64,000 bases of DNA from Demequina zhanjiangensis (GCF_030418315.1 NZ_JAUHPV010000003.1:1-64000); one strand, 5' to 3'. Counted from the stretch's first letter, positions 42,188 to 51,462 are shown. Numbers and translations: made by a program. Notes: generated by a model from the letters alone, not told the origin.

Positions 42188-42193
42188 GACAAT
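42188..42193 (+). promoter_or_regulatory. -10-like GACAAT before the CopC-like gene
   Basis: GACAAT ends six bases before ATG 42200. GGAGGT fills the gap but touches the ATG, too close to act as a normal ribosome site. Confidence 0.35.
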
Positions 42194-42199
42194 GGAGGT

Positions 42200-42844
42200 A
42201 TGCGTTCCCGTCTTCTCCGTCCGATCCTCGTCCTGCTTCTCGCGCTCGCGGCCGTCGTGCCTGGTACGGCTGCGTCGGCCCACACATCGCTGTCGAGCAC
42301 GGATCCCGAGCAGGGTGCCGAGGTGTCCGACCTGGAGCAGGTGACGCTCACCTTCACCGGTGCGGTGCTCGACCTGGGGACGACGCTCGTGCTCGTCCAG
42401 GGTGAGGAGCGGGTCGAGCTCGAGCCCACCTTCCCCACGGAGACGACGGTCGTGGCCGACGTGCCCGAGCTCGCCTCTGGCGCGTGGTCGCTCATGTACA
42501 GGATCGTCGCCGAGGACGGCCACCCGCTCGAGGGCCAGGTGGACTTCACGGTCGCTGGTGGCGCCGCTGAGCCCACGGCCGAGGCGACGGAGACCGCTGA
42601 GGCGGCGCTCCCGAGCACATCGGCCGAGCCGGCGCCGATCTCCGCTGAGCTGCCGTCTGCCAGCGCCTCGCCGGAGGCTGTCCAGGCAGACGAGCCGCGC
42701 ACGGGCGGCTGGGTGCGCTTCGCTGGCGCCGCGGTCCTGGTCGCCGTGGCCGCCGCGGTGATCGTGTGGCTCCGACGGCGCGACGCGTCGGGCCCGGCAG
42801 GTGACGACGCCGCTGAAGCGCCGCGTGGCGAAGGCGAGGCCTGA
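42200..42844 (+). CDS. CopC-domain copper-binding membrane protein
   Basis: A 214-aa exported protein. Signal peptide MRSRLLRPILVLLLALAAVV ends at TAASA; the mature protein would begin HTSLSSTDPEQGAEV, placing the copper-binding histidine at its N-terminus. The CopC beta-sandwich runs to about residue 125 with a second histidine in DGHPLEGQVDFTV. A Ser/Pro/Glu/Ala-rich spacer and one C-terminal helix (AGAAVLVAVAAAVIVWLRRR) follow. Role: copper binding at the outer membrane face. It is followed at once by a DtxR-family regulator gene. Confidence 0.9.
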   Translation: MRSRLLRPILVLLLALAAVVPGTAASAHTSLSSTDPEQGAEVSDLEQVTLTFTGAVLDLGTTLVLVQGEERVELEPTFPTETTVVADVPELASGAWSLMYRIVAEDGHPLEGQVDFTVAGGAAEPTAEATETAEAALPSTSAEPAPISAELPSASASPEAVQADEPRTGGWVRFAGAAVLVAVAAAVIVWLRRRDASGPAGDDAAEAPRGEGEA

Positions 42845-42848
42845 GCCG

Positions 42849-43517
42849 GTGACAGGTGAGCCCCGATCCTCGTCGGTCGAGGACTATCTGAAGGTCATCT
42901 GGACCGCAGGCGAGTGGACTGGCGAGCCCGCCACGACCAAGGCGATCGCCGACAGGCTTGGCATCAGCCCGTCGTCCGTGTCTCAGCGAGTCCGCCGGCT
43001 CGTCGCGGACGGCCTCGCCCGGCACGAGAGCTACGGCACTGTCGAGCTCACCGACGAGGGCGCGGCGGTCGCGCTGCAGATGGTGCGCCGCCACCGCATC
43101 ATCGAGACGTTCCTCGTGGAGAGCCTCGGCTACGGCTGGGACGAGGTCCACGACGAGGCCGAGGTGCTCGAGCATGCGTGCTCGGACAGGATGATCGACG
43201 CGCTCGACGCGATGCTCGGCCACCCCACCGTCGACCCGCACGGCGACCCGATCCCCAAGCCCGGAGGCATCGCCCGCACGGTCGACGCGGTGCGCGGCAC
43301 CGACGCGGCACCAGGCGCCTGGACCGTCGCCCGAGTCTCCGACTCCGACCCCGAGGCCCTGCGCGAATGCGCGCGTCTGGGACTGGTTCCCGGCGCGAGT
43401 ATCGTGATACTCGACCCCGATCCCGGCGGGGCAGTCAGGTGCCGCATCGACGGCGCCGACGCGTCGTCCATCCCGCCCGCGTGCGCCAGCGCGCTGTGGC
43501 TCGTCGAGAATCGGTAG
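42849..43517 (+). CDS. DtxR/MntR family metal-dependent regulator
   Basis: A 222-aa iron or manganese sensor. N-terminal helix-turn-helix: VEDYLKVIWTAGEW and IADRLGISPSSVSQRVRRLV; metal/dimer domain VEHACSD-like LEHACSDRMIDALDAMLGHP with RRHRIIETFLVESLGYGWDE; C-terminal FeoA-like SH3 domain from about residue 145. GTG 42849 is chosen because it begins five bases after the copC stop with AGG upstream; GTG 42801 would overlap copC by 44 bases. It probably controls metal uptake genes elsewhere. Confidence 0.9.
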   Translation: MTGEPRSSSVEDYLKVIWTAGEWTGEPATTKAIADRLGISPSSVSQRVRRLVADGLARHESYGTVELTDEGAAVALQMVRRHRIIETFLVESLGYGWDEVHDEAEVLEHACSDRMIDALDAMLGHPTVDPHGDPIPKPGGIARTVDAVRGTDAAPGAWTVARVSDSDPEALRECARLGLVPGASIVILDPDPGGAVRCRIDGADASSIPPACASALWLVENR

Positions 43518-43520
43518 CCC

Positions 43521-44741
43521 ATGACTGCATTGCCCCCGCTCGCGCCTTCGGGGGTGCCGCGCTGGCGCCTGCCGCGCAGCGCGCGATCGCCGCACCCCGC
43601 CGCCGTGCTGGCCGGGTTCGTCGTCGCTGGGCTCGGCATCGGCCTGAGCCAGGCGGGCGCCTCCGCCGTGATCCAGGATCAGGTGCGCACGCTCGACACC
43701 TCGGTCGACATGATCGGCTACACGATCATGGCGTACGCGCTCGGCGTCGTGGTGGGCGCGCCGCTGCTCATGGTCGGCCTCGCGGGATGGGGCCGCCGCA
43801 GGCTCCTGCTCCTGATGTCGGGCATCTTCGTCGTCACGTCCGCGCTCACTGCGATCGCTCCCGACGTGTGGAGCCTGCTCGTCGTCCGCTTCCTCGCCGG
43901 GCTCCCGCACGGCGCTCTCCTCGGCACCGCCAGCTACGTCGCGATGCTGGCGGTCGGCCGCGAACGGCGCGGCATGGCGATCGCGACCATCATGTACGGG
44001 CTCACGGCCGCCACCGTGGTCGGTGTCCCCGCCATGCAGTGGGGATCCGAGGCGTTCGGATGGCGCTGGATGTACTGGGCCGTCACCGCAGTCGGCGTCG
44101 GCGGGCTGCTCCTCATCTGGGCGTACACGCCCCGCGTCGCGGGAACCAAGGGAACCTCGTTCACGCGAGAGATGTCCACGCTCACCGGCCGCCCGCTCTG
44201 GATGGCGATCCTCACCATCACCACGGGCTTCGCCGGTCTCGGTGCCGTCCAGTCGTACATGGTCCCCCTGCTCGAGGAGACGAACGGCTTCACCTCCGGC
44301 GCCGTGACCGTCACTCTCGTGCTCTTCGGAGTCGGCATGACGATCGGTGCGACGGCAGGAGGCAGGCTCACCGACCGAGGCCCTGCGCTCGCGGCGCGCG
44401 TCGGGCTCTCGGGCGTCGTCGTCTCGCTCGCCCTGCTCGGGCTGTTCGGCGACTCGGGCTGGCCCACCGTGATCTTCCTGGTCTCGCTCGGCGCCTTCGT
44501 GCAGGTCTTCAGCCAGTCGGCGCAGACGCGGCTCATGGACGTCATCCACTCCTCGCCTTCGCTCGGTGCCGCTCTCTCACATTCGGCGCTCAATGCCGCG
44601 ACGGTGCTCGGCTCCGGCCTGGGTGCCGTCGTGATCGCGTTCGGGTTCGGGTTCCTCGCGCCCGCATGGCTCGCGCTCGTCGGTGCGATCGCCGCGCTGG
44701 TGCTGGTCGCCTGGGGGCCCGGCTACCGCGACGCCGAGTGA
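43521..44741 (+). CDS. MFS transporter (DHA1, AraJ-like)
   Basis: A 406-aa, 12-helix transporter. Helix 1 AAVLAGFVVAGLGIGLSQAG; helix 2 end and loop VVVGAPLLMVGLAGWGRRRL; helix 4-5 region VVRFLAGLPHGALLGTASYV; central loop ending GTSFTREMSTLTGRP. This pattern is that of AraJ/arabinose-exporter-like proteins. It starts three bases after the regulator stop, so it is in the same transcript. Substrate unknown. Confidence 0.88.
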   Translation: MTALPPLAPSGVPRWRLPRSARSPHPAAVLAGFVVAGLGIGLSQAGASAVIQDQVRTLDTSVDMIGYTIMAYALGVVVGAPLLMVGLAGWGRRRLLLLMSGIFVVTSALTAIAPDVWSLLVVRFLAGLPHGALLGTASYVAMLAVGRERRGMAIATIMYGLTAATVVGVPAMQWGSEAFGWRWMYWAVTAVGVGGLLLIWAYTPRVAGTKGTSFTREMSTLTGRPLWMAILTITTGFAGLGAVQSYMVPLLEETNGFTSGAVTVTLVLFGVGMTIGATAGGRLTDRGPALAARVGLSGVVVSLALLGLFGDSGWPTVIFLVSLGAFVQVFSQSAQTRLMDVIHSSPSLGAALSHSALNAATVLGSGLGAVVIAFGFGFLAPAWLALVGAIAALVLVAWGPGYRDAE

Positions 44742-44786
44742 GCGGCCAGGGCGAGGCATCGTCGTCGGACGTGGGACGATAGAGGG

Positions 44787-45704
44787 ATGCATCTGAGACT
44801 CGGCACCCGCGGCAGCGCGCTCGCCACCACGCAGTCTCAGCACGTCGCCGATGCCCTCGCAGCGGTCGCTGCCGAACGAGGCATCGATGCGCAGGTGGTC
44901 CTGGAGATCGTCACCACCCACGGCGACGTCTCACGCACCTCGCTCGTCGGCCTCTCCACCACCGGGGTCTTCGTCAACGCGCTGCGCGACCACCTTCTGG
45001 CCGGCGACTGCGATCTGCTGGTGCACTCGCTCAAGGACATCCCCGTGGAGCCGCACCCCGAGCTCGACATCGCCGCGATCCCCGCGCGTGAGGACGTCCG
45101 CGACGCGCTCTGCACCACCGGCACCTCGCTCCTCACGCTCCCGGAGGGCGCCAAGATCGGCACCGGGTCGCCGCGCCGCGCCGCCCAGCTGCGCAAGGCG
45201 CGCCCCGACCTGGAGGTCGTGGACATTCGCGGCAACGTGGACACCCGGCTGGGTCGCGTGGGCTCTGACCTGGACGGCGTGGTGCTGGCAGCCGCGGGCC
45301 TCAGCCGCCTCGGCAGGATCGGGGAGGCCACCGAGCTCATTCCCGTGGACGTCATGGTCCCCGCGCCGGGCCAGGGTGCGCTCGCCGTCGAGATCCGCCA
45401 GGACGCCGACCCGCAGCTGCGCGAGCTCGTGCACGCGCTCGACGACCCCGCGACCCGAGCGGGCGTCACCGCCGAGCGCACGGCGCTCGCCGTGCTTGAG
45501 GCGGGCTGCTCGGCGCCCGTCGGCGCCTACGCCACGGTCGCCGACGGCGAGCTGAGGCTCCACCTCCGAGTCACCGACGCCTCGGGAAGCCTCCAGCTGA
45601 ACGAGATGGCGCGCGGACCCTTGCGCGAGGCTGCGTCGATCGGCCGTGCAGCGGCGTATGCGCTCCTGGGACGAGGTGCGGCCCGGCTGATGGGGGCACG
45701 ATGA
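44787..45704 (+). CDS. hemC: Hydroxymethylbilane synthase (porphobilinogen deaminase)
   Basis: Joins four porphobilinogens into hydroxymethylbilane. The 305-aa product has LRLGTRGSALATTQSQHVAD, the substrate region VHSLKDIPVEPHP, the arginine block GTGSPRRAAQLRKARPDLEV and the dipyrromethane-anchoring cysteine in LEAGCSAPVGAYA. It opens a chain of cofactor genes; its stop overlaps hemD (ATGA). Confidence 0.97.
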   Translation: MHLRLGTRGSALATTQSQHVADALAAVAAERGIDAQVVLEIVTTHGDVSRTSLVGLSTTGVFVNALRDHLLAGDCDLLVHSLKDIPVEPHPELDIAAIPAREDVRDALCTTGTSLLTLPEGAKIGTGSPRRAAQLRKARPDLEVVDIRGNVDTRLGRVGSDLDGVVLAAAGLSRLGRIGEATELIPVDVMVPAPGQGALAVEIRQDADPQLRELVHALDDPATRAGVTAERTALAVLEAGCSAPVGAYATVADGELRLHLRVTDASGSLQLNEMARGPLREAASIGRAAAYALLGRGAARLMGAR

Positions 45705-46480
45705 CGTCGACGTCCTTCCAGGGCGTGCGCGTGATCGTTCCTGTCACGGAACGTCGCCGCGCGCTGGCGGAGCGCCTCCTGGCTGAGGGAGCGGTGGTGC
45801 ACGAGGTGCAGTTCATCGCCATCGACGGTCCCGAGGACCCCGCGCCGTTGACGCAGGCGGTGCTCGACTGGTGCGACGGGCGCTACGACTGGCTCGCGGT
45901 GACGAGCCGCAACGCCGTCCTGCAGATGCGCGCTGTCGCCGAAGCGCACGGGCGCTCCCTCGCTGAGCCGCAGCCGCGTGCGCGCGTCGCGACGGTGGGG
46001 GAGGCGACGCAGCAGATCTGTGCGGAGTCCGGGCTTGAGGTCGCCCTGGTGCCCGAGGGTCGCCAGACGGCGCTTGGCATCGCGAAGGAGTTCCCCGAAG
46101 GAGAGGGCCGCGTGCTCGCGCCGGTCGGGAACTTGGCGGCTCCGACGCTCGAGCGGGGTATCGCGCGCAAGGGCTGGACGGTCGATTCCATCGAGGCGTA
46201 CAGGACCGTCGACGGTCCCGGTGCCTCGCCCGAGGTCGCGGCCCAGGTGCGTGCTGGAGAAGTCGATGCCGTGCTGCTGACCTCCGGCTCCGTCGCCGAG
46301 CGCTTCGCCTCACAGTGCGCGCCGGTGCCCGAATCCACGATGATGGTGGCGATCGGGGAGACGACGGCCGCAGCCGCCCGCCAGGCGGGACTGCGCGTGG
46401 ACGCCGTCTCCGCCGCGCCGAGTTACGACGGCATCGCGGACGCCCTTGCGTCGGTGATCGCCTCGAAGGGAGACCGATGA
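45701..46480 (+). CDS. hemD: Uroporphyrinogen-III synthase
   Basis: Closes the ring of hydroxymethylbilane with inversion of ring D. The 259-aa sequence is weakly conserved, as normal for HemD, but has VRVIVPVTERRRALAERLLA, WLAVTSRNAVLQMRAVAEAH, VATVGEATQQICAESGLEVA and the end VVAIGETTAAAARQAGLRVD-like pattern (MVAIGETTAAAARQAGLRVD). Position between hemC and hemB confirms it. Four-base overlaps on both sides. Confidence 0.93.
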   Translation: MTSTSFQGVRVIVPVTERRRALAERLLAEGAVVHEVQFIAIDGPEDPAPLTQAVLDWCDGRYDWLAVTSRNAVLQMRAVAEAHGRSLAEPQPRARVATVGEATQQICAESGLEVALVPEGRQTALGIAKEFPEGEGRVLAPVGNLAAPTLERGIARKGWTVDSIEAYRTVDGPGASPEVAAQVRAGEVDAVLLTSGSVAERFASQCAPVPESTMMVAIGETTAAAARQAGLRVDAVSAAPSYDGIADALASVIASKGDR

Positions 46481-47457
46481 GCCTGAGCCGCAGGCCTCGA
46501 AGGCTGAGGACGACGCCTGCGATGCGTCGACTGGTGCGTGAGGTGCGTCCGCATGCCGCGCAGCTCGTGCTGCCGCTGTTCGTGCACGAGGACCTGGATG
46601 CGCCGCGTCCGATCACGTCGCTGCCCGGCGTGGAGCAGCTTCCGCTCAGCGGGGTGCGCGCCGCGGTGGAGGCCGCCGCGGAGGCGGGGATCGGCGGCGT
46701 CATGCTGTTCGCGATCCCGTCCGTGCGCGATGCCGAGGGCAGCGCCGCGTGCGAGAGCGACGGCATCCTCAACCTGGCGATCGCCGAGGCTGTCGCTGCC
46801 GCGGGCGACCAGGTGGTCGTCATGGCCGACCTGTGCCTGGACGAGTTCACCGACCATGGCCACTGCGGGGTGCTCGATGCGCGCGGGAACGTGCACAACG
46901 ACGCGACCGTGCTCGTCTATCAGCGCATGGCGCTCGCGCAGGCGCGCGCCGGTGCCCACGTGCTCGGGCTCAGCGGCATGATGGACGGCCAGGTCGCCGC
47001 GATCCGCGATGCGCTCGATGAGGAGGGCTTCGAGAGTGTCTCGCTCCTCGCGTACGCCGCGAAGTACGCCTCGGCGTTCTACGGGCCGTTCCGTGAGGCC
47101 GTGGACAGCCAGCTCCAGGGAGACCGCAGGACCTACCAGATGGACCCCGCCAACCGTCGGGAGGGTGCCCTTGAGGCCGCGCTCGACGAGGCCGAGGGTG
47201 CGGACATCGTCATGGTGAAGCCTGCGCTCCCGTACCTCGACGTCGTCGCCGACGTCGCTGCCCAGTCCTCCGTGCCGGTGGCCGCGTATCACGTCTCGGG
47301 CGAGTACGCCCAGATCGAGGCCGCCGCCGCGAACGGCTGGATCGACCGTCGCGCCTCGCACCTCGAGGCGCTCACGTCGATGGTCCGCGCAGGCGCGGAC
47401 ATCGTCGTCACCTATGCCGCTCTGGATCTTGCGGCCTGGCTGAAGGAGGACGCATGA
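46477..47457 (+). CDS. hemB: Delta-aminolevulinic acid dehydratase (porphobilinogen synthase)
   Basis: Condenses two 5-aminolevulinates to porphobilinogen. The 326-aa product has RRLRTTPAMRRLVREVRPHA, the metal region DLCLDEFTDHGHCGVL with two of the three zinc cysteines (the middle one is Asp), and the Schiff-base lysines in SLLAYAAKYASAFYGPF and IVMVKPALPYLD. Start ATG 46477 overlaps the hemD stop; the longer open frame lies inside hemD. Confidence 0.96.
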   Translation: MSLSRRPRRLRTTPAMRRLVREVRPHAAQLVLPLFVHEDLDAPRPITSLPGVEQLPLSGVRAAVEAAAEAGIGGVMLFAIPSVRDAEGSAACESDGILNLAIAEAVAAAGDQVVVMADLCLDEFTDHGHCGVLDARGNVHNDATVLVYQRMALAQARAGAHVLGLSGMMDGQVAAIRDALDEEGFESVSLLAYAAKYASAFYGPFREAVDSQLQGDRRTYQMDPANRREGALEAALDEAEGADIVMVKPALPYLDVVADVAAQSSVPVAAYHVSGEYAQIEAAAANGWIDRRASHLEALTSMVRAGADIVVTYAALDLAAWLKEDA

Positions 47458-48830
47458 AGCCCATCTCGTCGACCCTGAAGACGAAGGTGCAGCGCCTGGG
47501 ACTGCGCACCCTGCGCGGTGAGAAGGCGTGGGAGGAGCGCGCGGCTGACATCATGCCGGGCGGCGTCAACAGCCCCGTGCGCGCCTGGAACGGTGTGGGA
47601 GGCCACCCGCTGCCGATCGCATCCGCGAAGGGCGCCACCATCACCGACGGAGCCGGCCGCGAGTACCTGGACCTTGTCGACTCCTGGGGAGCGGGCATCG
47701 TCGGTCACGCCCACCCGCAGGTGGTCGCCGCCGTGCGCGCGGCCGCGTCGCGAGGCCTCAGCTTCGGCGCGACGACCGAGGCCGAGGTGGAGCTCGCGGA
47801 GCTGATCCGCGAGCGCTACGAGCCCGCGCAGAAGGTGCGCCTCGTATCCACGGGCACCGAGGCGACCATGACCGCGCTGCGCATCGCCCGCGCCGCCACG
47901 GGCCGCGACGTGATCATCAAGTTCGCGGGCTGCTACCACGGCCACTCGGACGGCCTCCTCGTCGCTGCAGGCTCGGGCCTCGCGACGTCTGGCGTCCCGG
48001 ACTCGGCGGGAGTGACCGCCTCGGTCGCGAAGGACACCATGGTCCTTCCGTACGGAGACGTGGATGCGCTCACCGACGCCTTCGCCGAGCACGGTTCCCG
48101 CATCGCGGCCGTGATCACCGAGGCGGTGCCCGCGAACATGGGCGTCGTCGCGCCTCCCGCCGGCTTCCACCGTCTCGTGTCGGAGCTGTGCCGCAACGAG
48201 GGCGCTGTCTTCATCGTCGACGAGGTGCTCTCGGGCTTCCGTGCCGGACCCGCTGGAGGATGGGGACTCGAGCGCGACGCGGACATCGCCGCGGGCCGTG
48301 AGCCTTGGACCCCGGACCTCGTGACGTTCGGCAAGGTCATCGGTGGCGGGCTTCCCGTCGCAGCGGTGGCAGGTCGCGCCGATCTCATGGACCAGCTCGC
48401 ACCCGTCGGTGCCGTCTATCAGGCGGGCACGCTGTCGGGTAACCCGGTGGCGGTCGCCGCCGGGCTCACCACCATGCGCCTGCTCGACGACGACGCGTAC
48501 ACCCACCTCGACCGCATCTCGACGCGGCTCCGGACGGGAGTTAGCGCCGAGCTCGACGCCGCAGGCATCACGCACGCCGTCGGGCATGCGGGCACGCTCT
48601 TCTCCGTGTTCCTGGGCCTCGACAAGGCGCCCGTCACGTTCGATGAGGTGTCCGACCAGGACGCGCTCGCGTACTCCGACATGTTCCACTCGTTCCGCTC
48701 GAGCGGGATCGCGCTGCCCCCGAGCGCGTACGAGGCGTGGTTCGTGTCGCTCGCGCACACCGACGAGCACGTGACGCGGATCGTCGAGGCAGTGAAGACC
48801 TGGGGCGGTCGCGAGGCCAAGCAGCCGTGA
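47454..48830 (+). CDS. hemL: Glutamate-1-semialdehyde 2,1-aminomutase
   Basis: PLP enzyme making 5-aminolevulinate in the C5 pathway. The 458-aa product carries IMPGGVNSPVRAWNGVGGHP, LVDSWGAGIVGHAHPQVVAA, FIVDEVLSGFRAGPAGGWGL and the PLP-lysine in LVTFGKVIGGGLPVAAVAGR. hemA, its usual partner, is not in the window. ATG overlaps the hemB stop and the stop overlaps the next GTG. Confidence 0.97.
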   Translation: MKPISSTLKTKVQRLGLRTLRGEKAWEERAADIMPGGVNSPVRAWNGVGGHPLPIASAKGATITDGAGREYLDLVDSWGAGIVGHAHPQVVAAVRAAASRGLSFGATTEAEVELAELIRERYEPAQKVRLVSTGTEATMTALRIARAATGRDVIIKFAGCYHGHSDGLLVAAGSGLATSGVPDSAGVTASVAKDTMVLPYGDVDALTDAFAEHGSRIAAVITEAVPANMGVVAPPAGFHRLVSELCRNEGAVFIVDEVLSGFRAGPAGGWGLERDADIAAGREPWTPDLVTFGKVIGGGLPVAAVAGRADLMDQLAPVGAVYQAGTLSGNPVAVAAGLTTMRLLDDDAYTHLDRISTRLRTGVSAELDAAGITHAVGHAGTLFSVFLGLDKAPVTFDEVSDQDALAYSDMFHSFRSSGIALPPSAYEAWFVSLAHTDEHVTRIVEAVKTWGGREAKQP

Positions 48831-50047
48831 GCATGCTGCTGTCGCTCGACGTCGCCGACCGCGAGGTCGTCGTCGCGGGCGGCGGCGCCGTGGCCGCACG
48901 GCGCGTCCGTGCGCTGCTCGACTCGGGCGCACGGGTGACCGTCATCAGCCCTGAGGCGGGCGACGACGTCACGCGTCTCGCCTCCCACGGGGACATCCGC
49001 TGGGAGCGGCGTCGAGTCCGTCCCGAGGACCTTGACGGCGTGTGGCTCGCGATCGCTGCGACCGACGACCCCGACGTGAACCTCATGGTCGCGCGCTGGG
49101 CGTCCGACCGGCGCGTGTGGTGCGTCAACTCGTCCGACGGCTTCTCCACGTCGGCGCGCGTCGCTGCCGTGTCGAGGCACGGCGACCTGGCCGTCGGCGT
49201 CGTCTCCGAAGGGGCGCCTGACCCGTCCCGCGTGGCCCGGGTGCGCGACTCCCTCGGTGCGCTGCTGGACGAGGGTCAGGTGGATCTGCGGCGTGTGCGC
49301 GGGCGTCGTGGTCGTGTGGTCCTGGTGGGCTCCGGCCCGGGAAGCTCGGACCTCATCACCGTGCGCGGCGCCCGCCTTCTCGCGGAGGCCGACGTGGTCG
49401 TCACCGACCGGCTGGGCGCCACCGGACTGCTCGCTGCGCTCCCCGAGACGGTCGAGGTCATCAACGTCGGCAAGTCGCCCGACAACCACCCCGTCCCGCA
49501 GCACGAGATCAACGACATCCTCGTGGACCGCGCGCGCAAGGGCCTCACCGTCATCCGCCTCAAGGGCGGGGACCCTTTCGTGTTCGGCAGGGGAGGCGAG
49601 GAGGTGCACGCGTGCGTCGAGGCGGACATCCCCGTCGAGGTGGTGCCAGGCATCACCTCGGCGCTGTCGGCGCCCGCGCTCGCCGGCATCCCGCCCACGC
49701 AGCGCGGCATCGCCGCCTCGGTGCTCATCACGTCGGGCCACGCGGGGCCTGAGCCCGCGGTGCGCGCCGCGCTCGGGCACGGCGTCACCGTCATCGTCCT
49801 CATGGGAGTCGCGGCCCTTCCCGCGTTCGTGGAGGCGGCGCTGGAGGAGGGCGCTGACCCCTCCACACCCGTCGCGATCCTCGAGTCCGCGACCACCGCA
49901 CGCGAGCGTGTCACGCACGGAACCGTTTCGGACATTGTTCGTATCGCCGGGGAAATGGCGGTGAAACCTCCCGCGGTTATCGTCATCGGCAAGGTCGCTG
50001 AGCCGGAGCTTCTCGCCTCGGCTCTCGCAGCGACTCCGCGCCCGTGA
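48827..50047 (+). CDS. Siroheme synthase fusion: precorrin-2 dehydrogenase + uroporphyrinogen-III C-methyltransferase
   Basis: A 406-aa two-domain enzyme. Residues 1-150 hold a Rossmann precorrin-2 dehydrogenase (VVVAGGGAVAARRVRALLDS). Residues 155-406 hold the SAM-dependent methyltransferase: VVLVGSGPGSSDLITVRGAR, NVGKSPDNHPVPQHEIND, RLKGGDPFVFGRGGEE and PGITSALSAPALAGIPPTQR. Together they turn uroporphyrinogen III into sirohydrochlorin. It is shorter than E. coli CysG (457 aa). It diverts the product of hemD to siroheme; the adjacent chelatase completes the route. GTG 48827 overlaps the hemL stop; ATG 48833 is an alternative. Confidence 0.93.
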   Translation: MSMLLSLDVADREVVVAGGGAVAARRVRALLDSGARVTVISPEAGDDVTRLASHGDIRWERRRVRPEDLDGVWLAIAATDDPDVNLMVARWASDRRVWCVNSSDGFSTSARVAAVSRHGDLAVGVVSEGAPDPSRVARVRDSLGALLDEGQVDLRRVRGRRGRVVLVGSGPGSSDLITVRGARLLAEADVVVTDRLGATGLLAALPETVEVINVGKSPDNHPVPQHEINDILVDRARKGLTVIRLKGGDPFVFGRGGEEVHACVEADIPVEVVPGITSALSAPALAGIPPTQRGIAASVLITSGHAGPEPAVRAALGHGVTVIVLMGVAALPAFVEAALEEGADPSTPVAILESATTARERVTHGTVSDIVRIAGEMAVKPPAVIVIGKVAEPELLASALAATPRP

Positions 50048-50069
50048 TGCATGACCTGGAGGTCCGCCG

Positions 50070-50762
50070 ATGACGTCGCCGATCCTGATCGGTTGTGCCC
50101 ATGGCACTCGGAGCGAGGCAGGCCGTGAGGTCGTGCGGGAGCTTCTGCAGGAGGTGCGGGCCGCGCTGCCGGACGTGGACGTGCGCGAGGCCTACGTGGA
50201 CGTCCACGGCCCTGATCTGAACGACGTCGTGGCGGAGATCGAGCAGGGCGAGGGCCTTCAGGCCGTCGTCGTCCCGCTGCTGCTGGCGGGCGGCTATCAC
50301 GTGTATCACGACATCGCGAACGCGGTCGCTGACAGGCCCGACGTGGTCGCCACGTCGGCGCTCGGGCCCGACTCGCGGCTCGTGAAGCTGCTCATGGCGA
50401 GGCTCGCTGAGGCGGGCGTCCCTGAGGATGCGACCGTCGTGCTTGCGCCCGCGGGATCCTCGGACGAGCGCTCGCAGGCAGACACCGAGAAGACGGCGGA
50501 GATGCTGCGCACCGCCTGGCACGGGCCGGTGCGTGTGGGCTTCGCCGCTGACTTCACACCGACCGTCTCGGAGGCCGTCGCGACGGCGCGTGACTTCGGC
50601 GAGGACGGGGCGGTGGCCGTCGCGTCGTATCTGCTCGCGCCTGGAGTGTTCCAGGATCGGCTCGCGGAGTCGGGGGCCGACTGCGTCACGAAGCCGCTCG
50701 CGCCGCACCGTGTCCTCGTGGACATCGTCGTGGGTCGGTATCGTGAGGCGTGTGGTGTCTGA
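50070..50762 (+). CDS. CbiX/SirB-type sirohydrochlorin chelatase
   Basis: A 230-aa chelatase that should insert iron (or cobalt) into sirohydrochlorin. Catalytic histidine in LIGCAHGTRSEAGREVVREL, second histidine in VVPLLLAGGYHVYHDIANAV; the C-terminal half repeats the fold (VVLAPAGSSDERSQADTEKT). GGAGGT precedes the ATG. Following the SUMT fusion, iron and siroheme are more likely than cobalt. The stop overlaps the next gene by eight bases. Confidence 0.9.
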   Translation: MTSPILIGCAHGTRSEAGREVVRELLQEVRAALPDVDVREAYVDVHGPDLNDVVAEIEQGEGLQAVVVPLLLAGGYHVYHDIANAVADRPDVVATSALGPDSRLVKLLMARLAEAGVPEDATVVLAPAGSSDERSQADTEKTAEMLRTAWHGPVRVGFAADFTPTVSEAVATARDFGEDGAVAVASYLLAPGVFQDRLAESGADCVTKPLAPHRVLVDIVVGRYREACGV

Positions 50763-51462
50763 CCCCTTCCTTCGTCAGCGCATCGTCCCTGGTATCGGAG
50801 ATGAGGGGCAGGCGCGTCTGCGAGGCGCGCGCGTCGCGATCGTGGGCGTGGGCGGTCTCGGATGCCCCGCCGCGCAGTATCTCGCCGCCGCGGGCGTAGG
50901 GTCGCTGACGCTCATCGACTCCGACTCGGTGCAGACTTCCAACCTTCACCGTCAGATCCTCTTCGGCACGCCCGACGTGGGGCGCCCCAAGGTGGAGGCC
51001 GCCGCAGACTCCCTGGCCGCGTCGTCCCCGTGGTGCGAGGTCGTTCCCGTGCGCGAGCGCCTCGCGGACGGTGGGGTCGACCTGCTTGCCGACCACGACG
51101 TCGTGCTCGACGCGACCGACAGCTGGGTCTCGCGGCGGGACGTCGCACGTGCTGCGTCGGCCGTGGGTGCGCCGCTCGTCTGGGGCGCTGTGCAGGGCTG
51201 GCACGGTCAGCTCACTGTGTTCGACCGGGCTGTCGCGCTCGACGACGTGTTCCCAGACCGCGGCGATGACCCGCTCGACGGCTGCGAGGGCCAGGGCGCG
51301 GTGGGTGTCACCTGCGGTCTCGTGGGGGTCGCGATGGCGGGCCAGGCGATGGCGGTCCTGCTCGGTCTCGGCACGCTCGAAGGAACTCTGAACGTCGTGG
51401 ACGGTCGCACGGGACGCTGGCGCGAGGCGCCGCTGCGGTCCCGCGCGGGTGCCCGTGCGTAG
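50755..51462 (+). CDS. MoeB/ThiF-type adenylyltransferase
   Basis: A 235-aa E1-like enzyme that adenylates the C-terminus of a sulfur-carrier protein, here most likely the MoaD encoded four genes on. ATP-binding motif ARVAIVGVGGLGCPAAQYLA, then LIDSDSVQTSNLHRQILFGT and VVLDATDSWVSRRDVARAAS. The first zinc CxxC of MoeB is absent (the region reads RAVALDDVFPDRGDDPLDG) and only single cysteines remain in GCEGQGAVGVTCGLVG. No rhodanese domain. GTG 50755 or 50752 may start it. Confidence 0.88.
   Translation: MSDPFLRQRIVPGIGDEGQARLRGARVAIVGVGGLGCPAAQYLAAAGVGSLTLIDSDSVQTSNLHRQILFGTPDVGRPKVEAAADSLAASSPWCEVVPVRERLADGGVDLLADHDVVLDATDSWVSRRDVARAASAVGAPLVWGAVQGWHGQLTVFDRAVALDDVFPDRGDDPLDGCEGQGAVGVTCGLVGVAMAGQAMAVLLGLGTLEGTLNVVDGRTGRWREAPLRSRAGARA

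Noticed and set aside
42546-44549. 667-codon open frame on the minus strand
   Set aside because: It is antisense to copC, the DtxR gene and the MFS gene, rich in Arg/Asp/His/Glu as expected from mirrored GC-rich codons, and shows no domain. The plus-strand genes are clear families.
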